In this document: positions 1 through 12,784 of the stretch, piece after piece
Position numbering within the stretch: the first letter of the stretch is position 1
Layout of the letters: the number at the start of each line of letters is the position of its first letter
Notes under the pieces: model-generated
Told to the model about the DNA's origin: nothing
The model's database searches: none
What the model saw: only the letters and a program-made list of their open reading frames with translations
Translations under genes and position numbers: made by a program
Assembly: GCA_947652115.1 (NCBI GenBank)
Contig: OX393572.1
Span: 15,576,488-15,640,487, forward strand
DNA from: Blastomussa wellsi
Taxonomy: Eukaryota; Cnidaria; Anthozoa; Scleractinia; Plerogyridae
Direction: 5' to 3'
DNA: 64,000 bases

Positions 1-579
1 GAACCGGAATTGACAAGCTCGCGTGGAAATTACTCTCGACCGTTAACAACATTAGGGAACTTTTACCCAACCAAAACGCCTGGCGGTTCTTCGGTCGAAA
101 TCTCGTCCATTTTACCCCACCGCTTATACATCTGAAAATCGCTTACCAAACTTGCTCGGAACAGTTGGGAGAAGACCGGCCATCGGTCTTTTCTGTACAA
201 AACCTACCACGCGCGGTCCGCACTATCTGCCCTCGCATTTAGTTTATGAAGATTTATTTACAGGCCTTAATCCAAAATGGCCGCTGATTTACGCACACAT
301 AAATTGACCATTTTAGCCTCATTTTTAAGTTAAAATTCTTTGAATTTTGCTCATGCTGTCAAGGTAAGAAGGTCACTTGACATTCATATAAAAGAATAAA
401 TTATCGCCCGCCATTTTGGAATAAGGCCTATTATAAATTAATTTTCGTTATAAGTATTAGCATTATGCGAAGAAGTGTTGATAGCTATAAAAGTGGAAGA
501 CCAACGAAAAGATAGAAATATTACAGGGTATTAAAACATTCTGGAATAGTTGAACTTTTGAAGGAATGCAATAGTCAGT

Positions 580-760
580 CCACCCATAATTAAGTCAGTC
601 ATCAGTCAGTCAGTCGATTAGTCGGTCAGCGAGTCATTCATTCAGTCAGCAAGTCAGTCAGTCAGTCAGTCAGCAAGTCAGTCAGTCAGGCGTGAGTGAG
701 TGAGTGAGTGAGTGAGTGAGTTAATCAGTCAGTCAGTAAGTTGGTGAGTCAGTGCAATCT
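580..760. repeat. Simple tetranucleotide repeat (TCAG/TGAG)n
   Basis: Imperfect tandem cagtcagtcag units switch to a pure gagtgagtgag run near 690-720. The stretch lies in the intron beyond the last visible ODAD2 exon. I see no exon in positions 1-732. Confidence 0.9.
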
Positions 761-864
761 GTCAATAAATTAATCAATTGATCATTCAAACTTAAAATCA
801 GAGAGGGCGATAATTCCTCGACAGGATTCTTTGTTAAGTAAGTACGAATGATCTTAACACCAAC

Positions 865-3800
865 CTTGAACAAGGCATTCGCACAGAGAGTCTTCAGAGC
901 TGCGTCCCCTTTCTTCAGGTGCTTGACAACTCCCTCCACCATCCCCTCCCTTCGGATATCCTCACGAAACGCGGGCTGTAAAATAAACAACAATCACTAA
1001 CACAGCAGAAATACTTTGTTTCACGTTGTATCTTTTAGTGACTTCGTAGTGCTCTAAGGATCGTCACTACGCAAAATTAACGTTTTCTCTTGGGACCAGA
1101 CAAATAAATGTTCAAATGCCGTTATCAAGATTACTTATAAATAAAAAGAAGAACTTCCGCGTTCTTCGATCCATTGGTCCCCTGTAAACCACTCAGTTTT
1201 GGTGTCATGTTATTCTTATTTTAAGGAAGTCAACATTGCTACCCAACGTGCCTTTTATACCTCGCTAGCGCATTCCTGAATAATTCCCATGGCGGGTAAA
1301 ATGACGTCATCCGTTCCTCTGACCAATAGGGAAGCGAGTATGGGCACAGCACCGGCCGCGCGGATGGCCTGGATATTTTTTGGGTTTCTACTGCAGCTCC
1401 ACAATGCCATGCAAGCATTGCAGGTAAGCTGAGAGTCGTCCTCGTCTTTAGGCGGAGGCTTGCCGCGCTTTCTGTCCTCGGGTTGAATAATGTTTACCTG
1501 TAACGAGTTCAAACAAGCGTTTAGTTAATTTAAAAAAAATACCAACTTTGTCTGCTGCCTCTTAAAAGCAGTGTTACATTAACTAATGGATCGACAGAAG
1601 AGAAGCAGTGTTGAAAAAGCACTGCTCAGTCGGGGGAACAAGTACCAGTTCAAATCCCGCCACCGAGGTGGGACTAAGGCGGGACTGAGTTCGCGGTGTT
1701 CGTCCCTGAAGTCGGTTGCTAAGCAACATGACCTGTTTGCTCGCGCGATTACTTCCCCTGACTATATGATTTTCGCAATGTTAGCCCGTTTGTGCACACG
1801 CAACATTCGTTGCGAAATTCAATTCTTTTTTTACACTATAAACAGAAATTAAACATAATTCCTTTACTAGATAGGAAATATTCTTCCTGTTTTCATTTCT
1901 AAACCTTAGTGACTGATTATGAGATTCTTTGAGAACGAGAAAGCATGTGCTAAGACATGTATAATGAAATCTCTTTGTTTTACATCACAATCTATTCACC
2001 AAATGTTTGATTCCTCCTCCTCGCCTGAAAGCACTGTAAGCCAGACGGAATGTCACCAAGTGACTGAGGGTGTCGGCCGCAAGGGACTGGATCTGTTTCA
2101 TGTTGTGTTGAAGACAGTCGATAAGTTGTTGAATGCCTGTGAAATACGAGAAAGGCAGTTTACAGAATATGTATCGTACGATGTTTGTAACATGCTGGGA
2201 TAATCAAATCATGGTCCTAGTTGTCGCTATCAGTTGGAAGTTGCTAATGTTAAATCGAGCTTTGAAAAGATGACGTTGTAGCATTAGCAAAGGCTTAAAG
2301 CTTTTCAGAATCTGCTACGTCGGTTTATAAGCATTGTAACGTAGTTATACGTTTCAATGGTTAACGTCAGAGCCAACCAATGGTTTTCTTACGGAACGAC
2401 CTAATTTGACCAATAATGGACGGGACGAAACTGACCAATTGCACTTCACTGACTTTACACGACGGGCTAACGAGTCTTTATGTGGGAGGCCCTCGACTCC
2501 GGATCGATAGGTCGGTGTTCAAACCTCAGCCTGCGCACTACAGGACACTTAACTCTCATAGTGCCTCTTTTCACCCAGGTGTATAATTGGGTACCAGTGA
2601 GTTTTACTGCTGGGGGGTAACCCTGCGATGGACTAGCATCCCATCCAGGGAGAAGTAGAAATACTCCTATAGTCGGGAACCAGGATAAGCTCTGTCCTGA
2701 CTGGGCACTAGGCTCGTTACAGCCAATAACATCACGAATAAACCGACCAATCACGTTTAACGGAACAAACCTATAACATCATTGACTGACAGCAGTTTTC
2801 TCACTTGACTCAAACGATGACTTCCGCTCAGGTTGTCACAAATTCTCCCTGGCACCCGGACGATCACATTACACGGACTGATGTTGAAGTTAGTTTGCTA
2901 ATTCGTAATTATATTTGCAGGTCGTCACCTCACCTCCCAAACGATAAATCTCCATATTTATCCTCTTCGTATTTGTTATTACCCGTAGAATTTTAAGGGA
3001 ACCAACCTTAAAGACAAAACCATTCAAGTGTATATCTTTAAAGCATACAACTATGTCTTGCAGAACTCCACGAATGTGATTGGTTCTCTCCTTTTATTAA
3101 TCACCAATATCAAACACAATCGCGAGATCGCTACTCTTGAAAGTGAAAATAATCCTTAGCTGCGCCTACTTCACTACCCTGGGGTTCACTATTTAACAAA
3201 TAGATTCCATGTCGCCATGCGTCTGTTCAGTGACAGATCACTGATGACGTCAAATTGTGGTAAGAAGGAAAAGTGACACAAGGTGCCAGCCAAGTGTGTC
3301 ACTGATGTTCTTGCCACATTTTGACGTCTTCTGTGATCTATTACTGAACAGACGCACGGCAACATGGGATCTGTCTGGTTTATATAATAAAGCAATTAAA
3401 CAAAATGTAAACGTCATCAGTGCGTGTGTCCTTTAATAGATCAAAGGTAGGAACCAATGAAAATGCGAGAATAATTGGGCTTATTATATGATCGCTCATA
3501 GCAAAAAACTTCTGCTCCGGCGTAATCTAATTGATCAGTAATTATACTCGCAAACGTTTTGTTCTACAAGTCCCTTGTACACTGCAGTCTATAACTTACA
3601 CTTTTGTTCTCAAGGTTGATATCTGAATCCGATCCAGTTCGTGATCTAATTAATTATAAATACTTTTCATAACACTTGCGCGCTTCATGTTATAGAAAAA
3701 TAAAATACTCAAGAGTCTGCCTTACCACACACGACCAGTGATCAGTCTTGAGGATGTTTAGAAGGATATTGATCCCACCCAGCTCGAGAATTGCCATCTG

Positions 3801-6800
3801 ACTTGATTCCTGTTCTAGGCTGACGTCTCGAAGAGCGCAGAGCGCAATGACTGTAGCAGTGGGGTTCCCCACCTGGTAATAACACAGGTTCATTTAGAAT
3901 GAAATCGCAAAAACTAAAAGACCTATCTAGATAGCAGGTGGCAAGTGGTATATTTTGGATATTTTTGTAGAACAGTACTCGACAGATGAAAGTAACCCAA
4001 TAGGAAGTGAAGATGACTAACAGTGGCGAGGATGAAAACGGATTGCAGTATGGACAAACTTGAAAACGGGAACTTTTCATGTAGGAAACTGAACAATAAT
4101 GGTTTCATTTTGTAGAACAGTACTTGACAAGTGGCAGGAACCCAATAGGAAGTGAAGATGACTAACAATGGCGAGGATGAAAACGGATTGCAGTATGAAA
4201 AAACTGAAAACGGGAGCTTCTCATGTAGGAAACTGAACAATAATGGTTTTATTTTGTAGAAATGTACTTGAAAAATGACTGGAACCCATTAGGTAGTGAG
4301 GATAACTAACGATGGCGAGAATGAAAATGGAACAATTAACACACAATTGAAAATGCAACGATCTCCTTTCTGCACTCGGGTCTTACTGGAAGAAGACATG
4401 GAATAACTAACGAGAAGTCACTCTGATATTGCAACCGACTTTACAGAAATCTCACCTTCAGAAATTTGATAAGTTTGTGGATGTCCCAGTACTCAGAGGT
4501 CAGTTCAGGTTTCACCTTTAAGATCAGAAAACAAGGTCAAAAAATAAAATTTTAATGTACAATATTGCCTTAAAATCAACGGGAATATTGAAAGAGTAGT
4601 TTAACTTGGAAGAAAACACCAAAGAGGTGACAATAAGCTGAAACGAGACGTGAATGACTTCAAATGAGGAAGTTTGGGAAGAATTCAAGATGTGTAATTC
4701 GTGACAGAAGTGCCTATGAAGGGAATTTTTTTGTGCTTTGTTTTAAAATTTACTCTGTGAAATACGCGGTACCAGAGTTGGAGACCTCTGGGATTAAAAG
4801 TAACGATTTTACAAGCTTTGAAAGTTGATCATTTTGTCCCCCAAAAAAAGCCAGGGCAATGGGTCCGAAAATACCACGCCGTGACGTCACTTTTGTGCCA
4901 AGCCTTTGTTTGCACGATCAAAGTTTCTTGTCAGCGAGGAGTGATTACGGGAGAAACAAATGTGTGATTTGTCAGAAAGATCCAGCAACCCCGAGGAAAT
5001 AGAAACTGAAAACGATTGTGAGAACGATTTTTGGCACCCAAATGACGCCAGAGGTTGTTGTCACGTGGTATTTTGACCGCGCGATTCAAATACCATTTTT
5101 GAGGGCAAAATGACTCAACTTTCAAGGCTTGTAAAATCGTTACTTTTAACGCCAGACGACTCATACTTTGGAATCGCGTATTTCACAAGGTAAAGTTTAA
5201 AACTAAATACAAAACCAATTCACTTCATTGGTACTTTAAGAGAAATATAAGGCAATTATTAAGGGGAATTTCAAATTAATCTTGAGAATTAAGGCAATAA
5301 ATAGGCTTGTACCGTTCTTGTCAAGTCCTCGTCTTCTTCACTGTCGCAACTGCTCGATGGCGATTCACTTTGATGCTTGTCAGTGGCATTCTTGTTTGAG
5401 CCTCTGAGCGGGGCTCCTTTAGATTTGCTCCTGAAATTTGAATGAAACAACAAATAAAAAATTAATTTAAGTGGGAAAGAAAAATAGATTGGGGCGTTAG
5501 AAGATACTGGCTTTTTCCGTTGTAAAAGAGTTTACAATTCGCTTTAAACATTTTATTCAATCACTGTCTTACAAATGACAAGGTCGAGGTTCCATGTTTG
5601 TTGATAGAGCGGTTTCGAAAGCAAACCTGTGTTTGCTTTGGTTCTGCATTACTTCGCTTCGTGATTGGTTTAAAAACTTCGCGCCATTTGTTCAACCAAT
5701 CAGGAATAAAACCAAAAACAATCGTGACTCGCGCGCACACGTTTTCACGCGCTTTTTGTCGCCTGTGTGTAATTAATTCGAGTTCTGATTGGGCCACTGT
5801 GATTGACCAAAGTAATTAGTTTTGGTTTTACAACACCGAGTTGAATCTCGCTTAATTAGCATTTTCTTTTTTGCGGTACCACCCTTTGCGATGAAAATAT
5901 ATCAACGATTTATTAAGGTAGAAGTGACACTAAACTCACCCAACAGAAGTTTGGACTTTCGCTCGATTCTTTGCGTTGTTCTTGCGTTCTTTTGCACTAG
6001 TGATATTCAAATTCAAACTTTTTAAACAAGATACTCTTTAAAGCGGCAATTGTAAACGGTCGCTAAGATGCAATGCCCTGCCTTTATAACGCCAAAAACG
6101 AGAGATATAAAGTGAAAAAGAAAACCTGGAGAAAACCCTCAGAGCTAGTGAGGACGAGAACCAACAACAAACTCAACCCGCATATGACGCCGGGAATTCG
6201 GCGAACCCGGATCACAATTTGTGGGAGGCGAGTGCTCTCGCTACCACATCACCCAGGCTCCCATAAAATTAACAGCCAGAGGGTACTAGCTTGCTGCAGT
6301 TAGGTTTATGTAACACCAAATTCTTAGCACTTCCATTACATGAAATGTATGGGAAGTAGTAAGTAGAATTAGTAATTTGATATTCTCTATCGTATACCTC
6401 CGACTGTCGTCAAACAGGTTCATCTGGTTAGTTTTCCATAGCGTCTTGTAGGTCTTTTCTTTTGCGGGTTTAGAGTCCAGTTTCTCTCGCCCACTTTTCC
6501 TGGGAGACTGATCACGTGTCGCGGGGATTTTCTTCCGTTCTTGCTTTTTAGGAATTGTTACTTCCGGCTTGCCGGGTCGCGTGCTTTTCTGTTGTGGAGC
6601 GCTAAAAAGACAAGTTATTGTTATTATTATCGATGTCTGAAAAGTGTCAGTACACATGAGGGGACACATCCCTGCAATGTCTCTTTTTCGCGTTTCTTCG
6701 TGCAAACGGTTCATCATTTCGTCCCTTTATGTCCCTGTGACATGCCCTTTCGTGTGTATCAGCCTTAACACACACATGGAATACCCCTCGCTGATTCCAG

Positions 6801-9800
6801 CATATCGACCATACTTTCAGACAGAATCAAACTATGAGAAGTGATACCAGGCTAAGAAAAAAGCTTTTCACATACCTTTGTGCACTTTTCTTGTTGCTTT
6901 CTTTTGCTGCAAGTTGTAAATCAGTTTTGTTTTCATCCGATTCCTCTTTGCTCTTTGATGATTGATGTTCTTCATCTGTGCTACCTTCGCCCGAGTAGTC
7001 TTCTTTTTCATTGACAAGTTTATCCTTCAGGTTAAGATGAAAAGCTGTGATAAATGCGCTGTTAAAAACAATGGCTGCCTGAGACATGCAGTCGAATTTC
7101 TCCTGGCAGACAATATTTAGGTATCGTCACTTAACTCACCAGTTTCAGGAGGATGTAGCAGCTAAGAGCATTTCTACTCCCAACACCCCCCCCCCACCCC
7201 CCCATGGGACGTTACTACGTTACTACCCAACAATTCACTGGTACCCATTTATACTCCCGGGTGGAAAGACGCTTTGAGATTTAAGTGTCTTGTCCAAGAA
7301 GGACGCAATGCCCCGAGCGGGATTCGATCCTGGACCGTCCGACCCGGAGTCCAGCACACTACTCGTTAGCCTTCCGTGCCTCCCATTAATAAGACATTTC
7401 GTTGTTGCGGACCAAAGAACCTATATCCTCCAGGTCGGTATCACACCAATTTTTATGCAATAATAATTCAACACTTACAGCATCTGCCATGTCGCTGTCC
7501 TTTTCTTCCAGCTCCTGATTGGTCAAATATTCGCGGGACTCTGCAGGTGACGTCATGTCAACGCAGAGGTCTGGGAGCAACAATGGACTAGTGGACCGAG
7601 TACAAGTGGAAGTTGAAGATCTTTCTGGCCATTCATACAATGGATCTGTACCCCTGCTACACACAGCTGTTCCTCGCCCAGAGGAAGGAGCGTTGGAAAC
7701 CTGCGGGGTGGACGTCGAATCACGCGCGTTTTCAGGGGTTAATGAGCCTCGTCCTGATGTCGCGGAGGTATTAGCTGAACCGGGCTGGTCACGAAGCTCC
7801 TCAAGTTCTGCTCTTTGCTTTTTGACCAAATCTTCCAGTCTGCAAACAGCAATAAAGAAAAGAGGGGCCAATATTTCTCGATGCGCACTGAACAAGAATG
7901 CATATTTAGACAGGAACCATAGTCATTTCCATATGAATAGTTTTGCTCTTAGACTCGTTTTGAAACAGAGGGAAAAGGGAACTCGGAAATGACCTATTGG
8001 CTAAAATTTGATGCCAATGTGTCTTCTTTTAACGTTCTTTTAATTGTTAACACTTCACACTAAAAGAATGCGCTGTAGGAAAACCCAAGTGTAAGCCCAG
8101 GGCTTTCTAAACAAAGTAAATTTATTTTTTCTGTTACTTAATAGAGGAAAAACCTTACCCTCCCCTCCCCCCACCCAACCCCATTTCCCCGTACCACAGA
8201 CTAACCTGAAATCCATCAATGCTATGTCGCTCATCAATATTTTATGTTCGGCGACAGAACTGAATAATCTGGGTTATTTGTAAATTTTCTTCCTCATTTG
8301 ATAATAGTTAGAACTTCCTCTTTGGATTCAATATCACAAAAAGATATAAACAATGAATTCATAACGATCTGGAAACGTCTTCTGCATTGACAAGTTAATA
8401 CCCTGCGAATGCCGTAGAAACCCTTTAAAATCTTTTCAAAACCTTCGCCAGGAAATTAACGCAGATATTCTTGTTCCAAAATGTATAAACGATTTTCTGT
8501 TGAGTTGAATTTGGAAGCGAGATGATAGAAAATGGAATTCATTAAATTTAAAAATTTACAACACCCCCACTGGAATACTATCTTGTTTTATTTTGCCTGA
8601 TTAGCAAAACATTACTAGTGAAAACAATTTTATATTATGAAATGAAAATTATTTCGGTTTTTCTTTGCTTCGTTCGCCATCTGTGCTGAAAACGGAGCCT
8701 TTTCAAAAACAACGGTAGATTTTGCCCGACAAATGATTCAGATGAAATTATGCGTGGAATATTTTAAGCAAGAGAACATTTTATCGGCTCGCAATTTGAT
8801 GCCACGGGCAACCTTGCATTAAGGGTCCATAAACAAAACTATGGCACGGGGAAACATATTAAAACCAATCTTCAATCGTTCTCAGTTTTTTTCATCTCGT
8901 CGCGGTCACGAATTACGGTAAAAGATCACCCAACTATTAAAAATTAAATGAATTTGTGCTCAAAATAATATTACCCGAAAGCAAATAATTTTCGTTAAGT
9001 TTTACCTACCGATCGCAAATTTTGCAGCTCTTGTAAACTGTAACGACTAAAAGTCCAGTTTCGAGTTCGGTAGTAATTATATATCGCTTTTCGCCAACGG
9101 GTGATCGAAAAATTCACGTCGTGGAACAGCTTTTCAAAACTTTGTAAATAAAGCTTCCGTTCTCTATGGCAACACTTGGAGTAGCTAAGCTGTATGTTCA
9201 GGTTAATTTCTTCCAATCGGAGACCCTTTGAATGCAGAGTGGTTTTTATTGACACTGTCAATAGCCCTTCTGACCAATCAGATAAAATCCGTGATCGGTC
9301 ATGCGCATTCCAATAGCACCTGTTATCTGATAAGGCGATAATGTTTCAAGAGACTTTCTTGAATTTTGAATTTCCGTATTTTTTGCAAAGTTCTCAATCT
9401 CATCTAGCTTCTGTCATTTTTCTCAAACTGAAGGTCAGTTAAATGAAAGAAATCCGTTGAGTATTGGTGGATCGAGATATAATTTTTTTTCTGGAGAATA
9501 TCTTTAAGAAATCTCACACCAGTTGGTGGTGCGAAATAAAAGAGACAATTTTTAAATAGGTAAATGCTTCCTTGATCTACTGCCAAATTCTCATAACATA
9601 GGTAAAATACATATATATATTTAAGAGTTATTTATCAAGTGTGATTTCAGCCCCAAGTAAAAAGTCGAACAATTGTATAATTACCGACAACGGAATAAAA
9701 TTTCAAAAATGAGAAAATTCGTCTTGTGTTGGTGTTACTACAGAGAAATAATACAAGCGTATTATTTTATTCTGAATGGCTAAAATAAAATATGAGGAAA

Positions 9801-10789
9801 TTTTGACATTTTTAGACGAAACTATCATGTACGAAAAACTGAATCCTCACTTGGAACTTTATTTTAATGATGAGAAAAAGGACAGTTGCATGATCAATAA
9901 AAAACTCCAAATATGCATTTTACCCTATCAAACGCTGAGCCACAATAATGACTTACTACCATTCAAGTGTTAACGAAATTACGACAGTTCGTTTTGACGT
10001 GCAAATTAAAGTGACGTTCTTTGAAATTTGCATTTAAATGAGCAGCATATTCAATATTTACTTTTTTTTTCGTCAAGGTGTTCAACCTCACAAACATGGC
10101 ACAAATAGTCACACGAAATAGGATGCACGTGCGTTTATATAAATAAACCAATCAGAATCCGAATAATTGGTTTCTCGTGTTCATTCTCCACGTCACGCGC
10201 GCGCGCACTTTTCACCAGTTTTTTCTTTTTTAAAAAAGCCATCTGCCTATTTTTATCTTTTTTTAAAGATAATTTTTAACCATGAAAATAAAAGACCTTC
10301 GTACTCGTTTGGGCTCATCTATCTCTGTTAAGTGGCAACCCGTTCCAAAACAAACATTTTTGAACATGTTTCTCTGTTGTATTCGAGGAGTTGCCAGTGT
10401 TTGTATTGCATGTTGGGAGGCTGACAACGATAAACGTTCGTGAATAAAATGAACAATGCTCAATTTTGTTCTTATTTCCCAAATATGCTATATCAGAGAT
10501 TACAACTAGATATTACAGTCGGTAGGCTTAAACTAGCTAGCCTATAAGTTCGTTTAAAGTACATCGAATTGAAAGAGTTTTAAAGTGAACCACGCCAACG
10601 TTCATGTCGACGAATATGACGGACTTACCGACGCTTTGCGTCAAGTATGCCAGCAATATCTGTGCAAAGCTCAATGATCTTTTTTTGGCGTTCCTCTTTG
10701 CCTTTAGCCATGTTAAATCGCCTTACAATCCGCACGGCTTCTTCGGCCACTTCAAGGCGGCTTATATCATCATCTTCGAGTTCACTCAT
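865..10789 (-). CDS. ODAD2: ODAD2/ARMC4-like armadillo-repeat protein (outer dynein arm docking), 3' end beyond window
   Basis: In animals ODAD2 is part of the complex that docks outer dynein arms on ciliary doublet microtubules. Exons in transcript order, all GT-AG: 10789-10629 (ATG, acidic/coiled-coil start), 8268-8206, 7839-7479, 7024-6876, 6601-6398, 5430-5313, 4515-4456, 3872-3726, one exon not located, 2136-2000, 1497-1261, 975-865. Splice phases agree from the 8268 exon to the 3872 exon and again from 2136 to 865. The run SEYWDIHKLIKFLK, then GNPTATVIALCALRD, LAADTLSHLVTFR, ALWSCSRNPKN and IIQECASE follows vertebrate ARMC4 closely, including an acidic serine-rich stretch (DSEEDEDL) just before the ARM repeats. 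The last exon seen stops mid-repeat (CANALFK), so the gene continues left. The N-terminal half (LEDLVKKQRAELEELRD, then a Ser/Thr-rich exon) is not recognisably like the vertebrate N-terminus; the first exon could belong to another transcript. Confidence 0.8.
2000..2136 (-). CDS. ODAD2: ODAD2 exon missed by simple ORF scanning
   Basis: 137 bp, entering in phase 1 and leaving in phase 0. It encodes GIQQLIDCLQHNMKQIQSLA and then ADTLSHLVTFR up to GGIKHL. It lies between acceptor ttcacag and donor GTGAATAG and joins in frame to VNIIQPED of the next exon (1497-1261). It has no start codon of its own. The pattern matches the ARM repeat of vertebrate ARMC4 that carries LAAETIANVA. Confidence 0.75.
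2462..2735 (+). repeat. tRNA-derived SINE-like copy
   Basis: The head carries a B-box-like ggtgttcaaacctc at about 2513. The body (ggtaccagtgag, ctgcgatggactagcatccca, ggataagctctgtcctg) recurs at 44770-44975 and, inverted and diverged, at 7195-7385. It lies in an ODAD2 intron. The ORF crossing it on the minus strand is repeat sequence, not a gene. Confidence 0.65.
3726..3872 (-). CDS. ODAD2: ODAD2 exon, first well-conserved ARM repeat
   Basis: 49 codons, phase 0 on both sides. The acceptor is ttattaccag and the donor GTAAGG. It encodes VGNPTATVIALCALRDVSLE and ends at DHWSCV. This is the most diagnostic exon for the ARMC4 assignment. The following exon, expected to encode the rest of this repeat and end in phase 1 with a glycine, was not found between 2137 and 3725. 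Confidence 0.85.
3960..4330. repeat. Tandem repeat, period about 145 bp, 2.5 copies
   Basis: Units start at the tagaa motifs at about 3968, 4113 and 4257. Each carries 'aggaagtgaagatgactaac', a gcgaggatgaaaacgg stretch and gtaggaaactgaacaataatgg. The same unit occurs inverted at 44455-44705, so this is a dispersed satellite-like family. Two overlapping minus-strand ORFs here are only translations of the repeat. Confidence 0.85.
5604..5853. mobile_element. MITE, family A copy 1
   Basis: Ends resemble agagcggttt and its inverse (...tctcgct). Inside are CCAAT-like 'gattggtttaaaaa' and 'aaccaatcag' blocks, a gactcgcgcgcacacgttttc block and 'aaagtaattagttttgg'. Four related copies occur at 13451, 43979, 45919 and 57090. 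It sits in the ODAD2 intron upstream of exon 5430-5313. Confidence 0.75.
6075..6300 (-). repeat. tRNA-derived SINE, minus strand
   Basis: Read on the minus strand it starts near tgggagcctgggtgatgtgg with an A-box-like tggtagcgagagc. A B-box-like gatccgggttcgccg follows. The tail has 'gcgggttgagtttgttg' and an aggttttc stretch. It lacks a closed acceptor stem and anticodon loop, so it is a SINE head, not a tRNA gene. Confidence 0.65.
7195..7385 (-). repeat. tRNA-derived SINE, minus strand, with poly-C tail
   Basis: On the minus strand the order is ggaggcacggaaggctaacg, B-box-like aggatcgaatcccgc, then gtataaatgggtaccagtg and a C/G homopolymer on the plus strand near 7186-7203. The internal body matches the element at 2462. 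It lies in the intron between ODAD2 exons 7839-7479 and 7024-6876. Confidence 0.65.
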
Positions 10790-12000
10790 CTTTCGCTGCT
10801 TTCAAACCTACCCCGGAAAGACAAGCTTGTTTGTCAGTATGCCTCTTGCTGATAATGCAGACATTTATACAAGACTTAACTACCAAAGCTGATTTAAAAT
10901 CAAACAATGTAACTTACCTAGCTATGCAACTCAACATTGTTGTCAGCTTCATCAAATTTAAGTGACTCGATACTTTGAACCGTATAAACAACACTTAGGG
11001 CATTGGAAAGTTTACCAACTTTAATGCTTCATGGAAGCTATTTACCTTTGTTCGCACTTTATCTTTTTTTTCCGCCGTCAGAAACTGCAGGCGACGTTCT
11101 TAAAGATGTGCTTAATGTTGTGTTAGCATGCGCATGTTCAAATGAGACTCAACTGCGGGGAGCTTTCAATATAATGTTAACAAGATCGTCAATATTTGAC
11201 AAGCGTATAAAGCCTTTGCAAAATCCCATGAAATTGGCCTGAGGATATGAAAATGCTCTTGTTTAAAAAAACAGCGCTTTCGCCTGATTCGCTTTCATTT
11301 TATCTTCATTGTACATTGCACAATAAAATGCGATTAAACAGAGAATCGGCATTTACAGACAACGAAATTAAAGAAAGGTTCGAAATAATGCACTTTTTTA
11401 CTAAAGGGCTGCTAATGGATTCGCAACACATGTTACTCTTGAATATAATTTGAGAAATGCTTACATGCAAGAATAAGGGAGTCACGAATTATTTTCACTA
11501 TACTGCAAGCCATTTTTGCTTTATTAAAAAGCTTAGGTGGTTTAATAAACACAAATACTTATGACCAATAGCCTGAGTATAAAAGCAATCCATTGCTCAA
11601 GTTTCGTGAGCTTCGCTATGAGGTATAATTTGGTACCATACAATGCGGCTATTAAGAAAAGCGAAGCGGAAAAACACTTTCTATTTAATGTCGTGCTTCA
11701 TGTAAATACGGTCGAATAATTATAAGAGCACTTTTTGTCGTGTGTAAAAGGGTAATTTTACAAAAGAAAATCTAATCTTTGTTGTTTTCTTTTGTGATTG
11801 AATTTTATAGCTACGACAAAACTAAACGCTTTTAATATTTCATATAACTTGTTTACTTTGCAACTAAATAAATCTGCGTTTTAATGAATGTTAAAGAGCG
11901 AGAAAATATTTCAGGCCCACTTCTGCTCAGTGGGCGTTTTGGCCGTTTTACGTGCGCTGGGAATGCGGTAGCCTAGAAATGGTTAGACCACTCAGTCCAG
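10790..12000. other. Region 5' of ODAD2, no gene seen
   Basis: AT-rich sequence upstream of the ATG at 10789. Short ORFs exist on both strands but none has splice sites, composition or motifs that support a gene. This may contain the ODAD2 promoter; no specific element could be identified. Confidence 0.4.
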
Positions 12001-12450
12001 GTCTAATTGAGTGAGAAAATACAGTCGGGGTAACAAGTGCCAGTTTTGGCAAATCTTCGTTGAACCACTCGAGGAGTTTCCGACGTATTTTATCCAATCA
12101 AAAACTAGGGCGAGAGCTTACGAATACAATGAAAGTGATCACGCGAGCAAACAGCTCATGTTGCTTAGCAACTTGAGGGATGAACACCGTGGGCTCAGGC
12201 CCGTCACTTGTTCTCCTGCGATTGACATAGCAGGCTGACCTGGATGCAGGCTACCTCTCTTCAACCAGTTGTATAAATGGGCACTGGCGAATGATATGTT
12301 GGGGCAGGCGGATGAAGGAATAGAATCCTGTAATGACTCGTAGCAGTCCGTCCACGGGTTGATGTTGGGGGGGGGGGGGGGGGGCGGTTACTCTACGAGT
12401 GCCTTTTTATGGGGTGGTACGGATCAAGATCATTCATCCAAGATGATTGG
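12000..12450. repeat. Dispersed repeat with poly-G tract
   Basis: The first part (cagtcggggtaacaagtgcc, gttgcttagcaac) is related to 1620-1760, where 'cagtcgggggaacaagtacc' and gttgctaagcaac occur. The second part resembles the SINE body (gtataaatgggcactggcga). A run of about 20 G falls near 12366-12384. Confidence 0.55.
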
Positions 12451-12784
12451 TGCATCAAGGGACCAATGAATCCACCCTGGGCAAGATAGTTCGCAGCTCT
12501 CTAGAACCTCTAATATCATTGGATCGTAATAGAACGCAGCTCTATTGTTTTAGGGCTAGGGTCCATTGTCACTGCTGTTTGTTTATTTTTTCAGCCAATA
12601 CTGTGGGACTTTGTAAAGAGCTGCGTACTGCTCTGGGCAATCGGCTCCCTTGATGCCCTGATTGACTTTGCTTCGTTGCTCCTGTACCGGATGTTCCCAA
12701 AGAAACGCACTCTTAGTTGCTTCACGGTCCGGGCGTGTAAACCACAAACAAGAACACACAAGGATTGATGAGCTCTAACCGAGA

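Noticed and set aside
3742..4240. Two overlapping minus-strand ORFs with repeated CNPFSSSPLLVIF
   Set aside because: The shared peptide is the translation of the 145-bp tandem repeat; also seen at 44319-44695.
8996..9023. 28-nt ODAD2 mini-exon (TTTACAAGAG...CGATCG) between good splice sites
   Set aside because: Its length breaks the phase between the 10789 exon and the 8268 exon, while direct joining of those two keeps frame.
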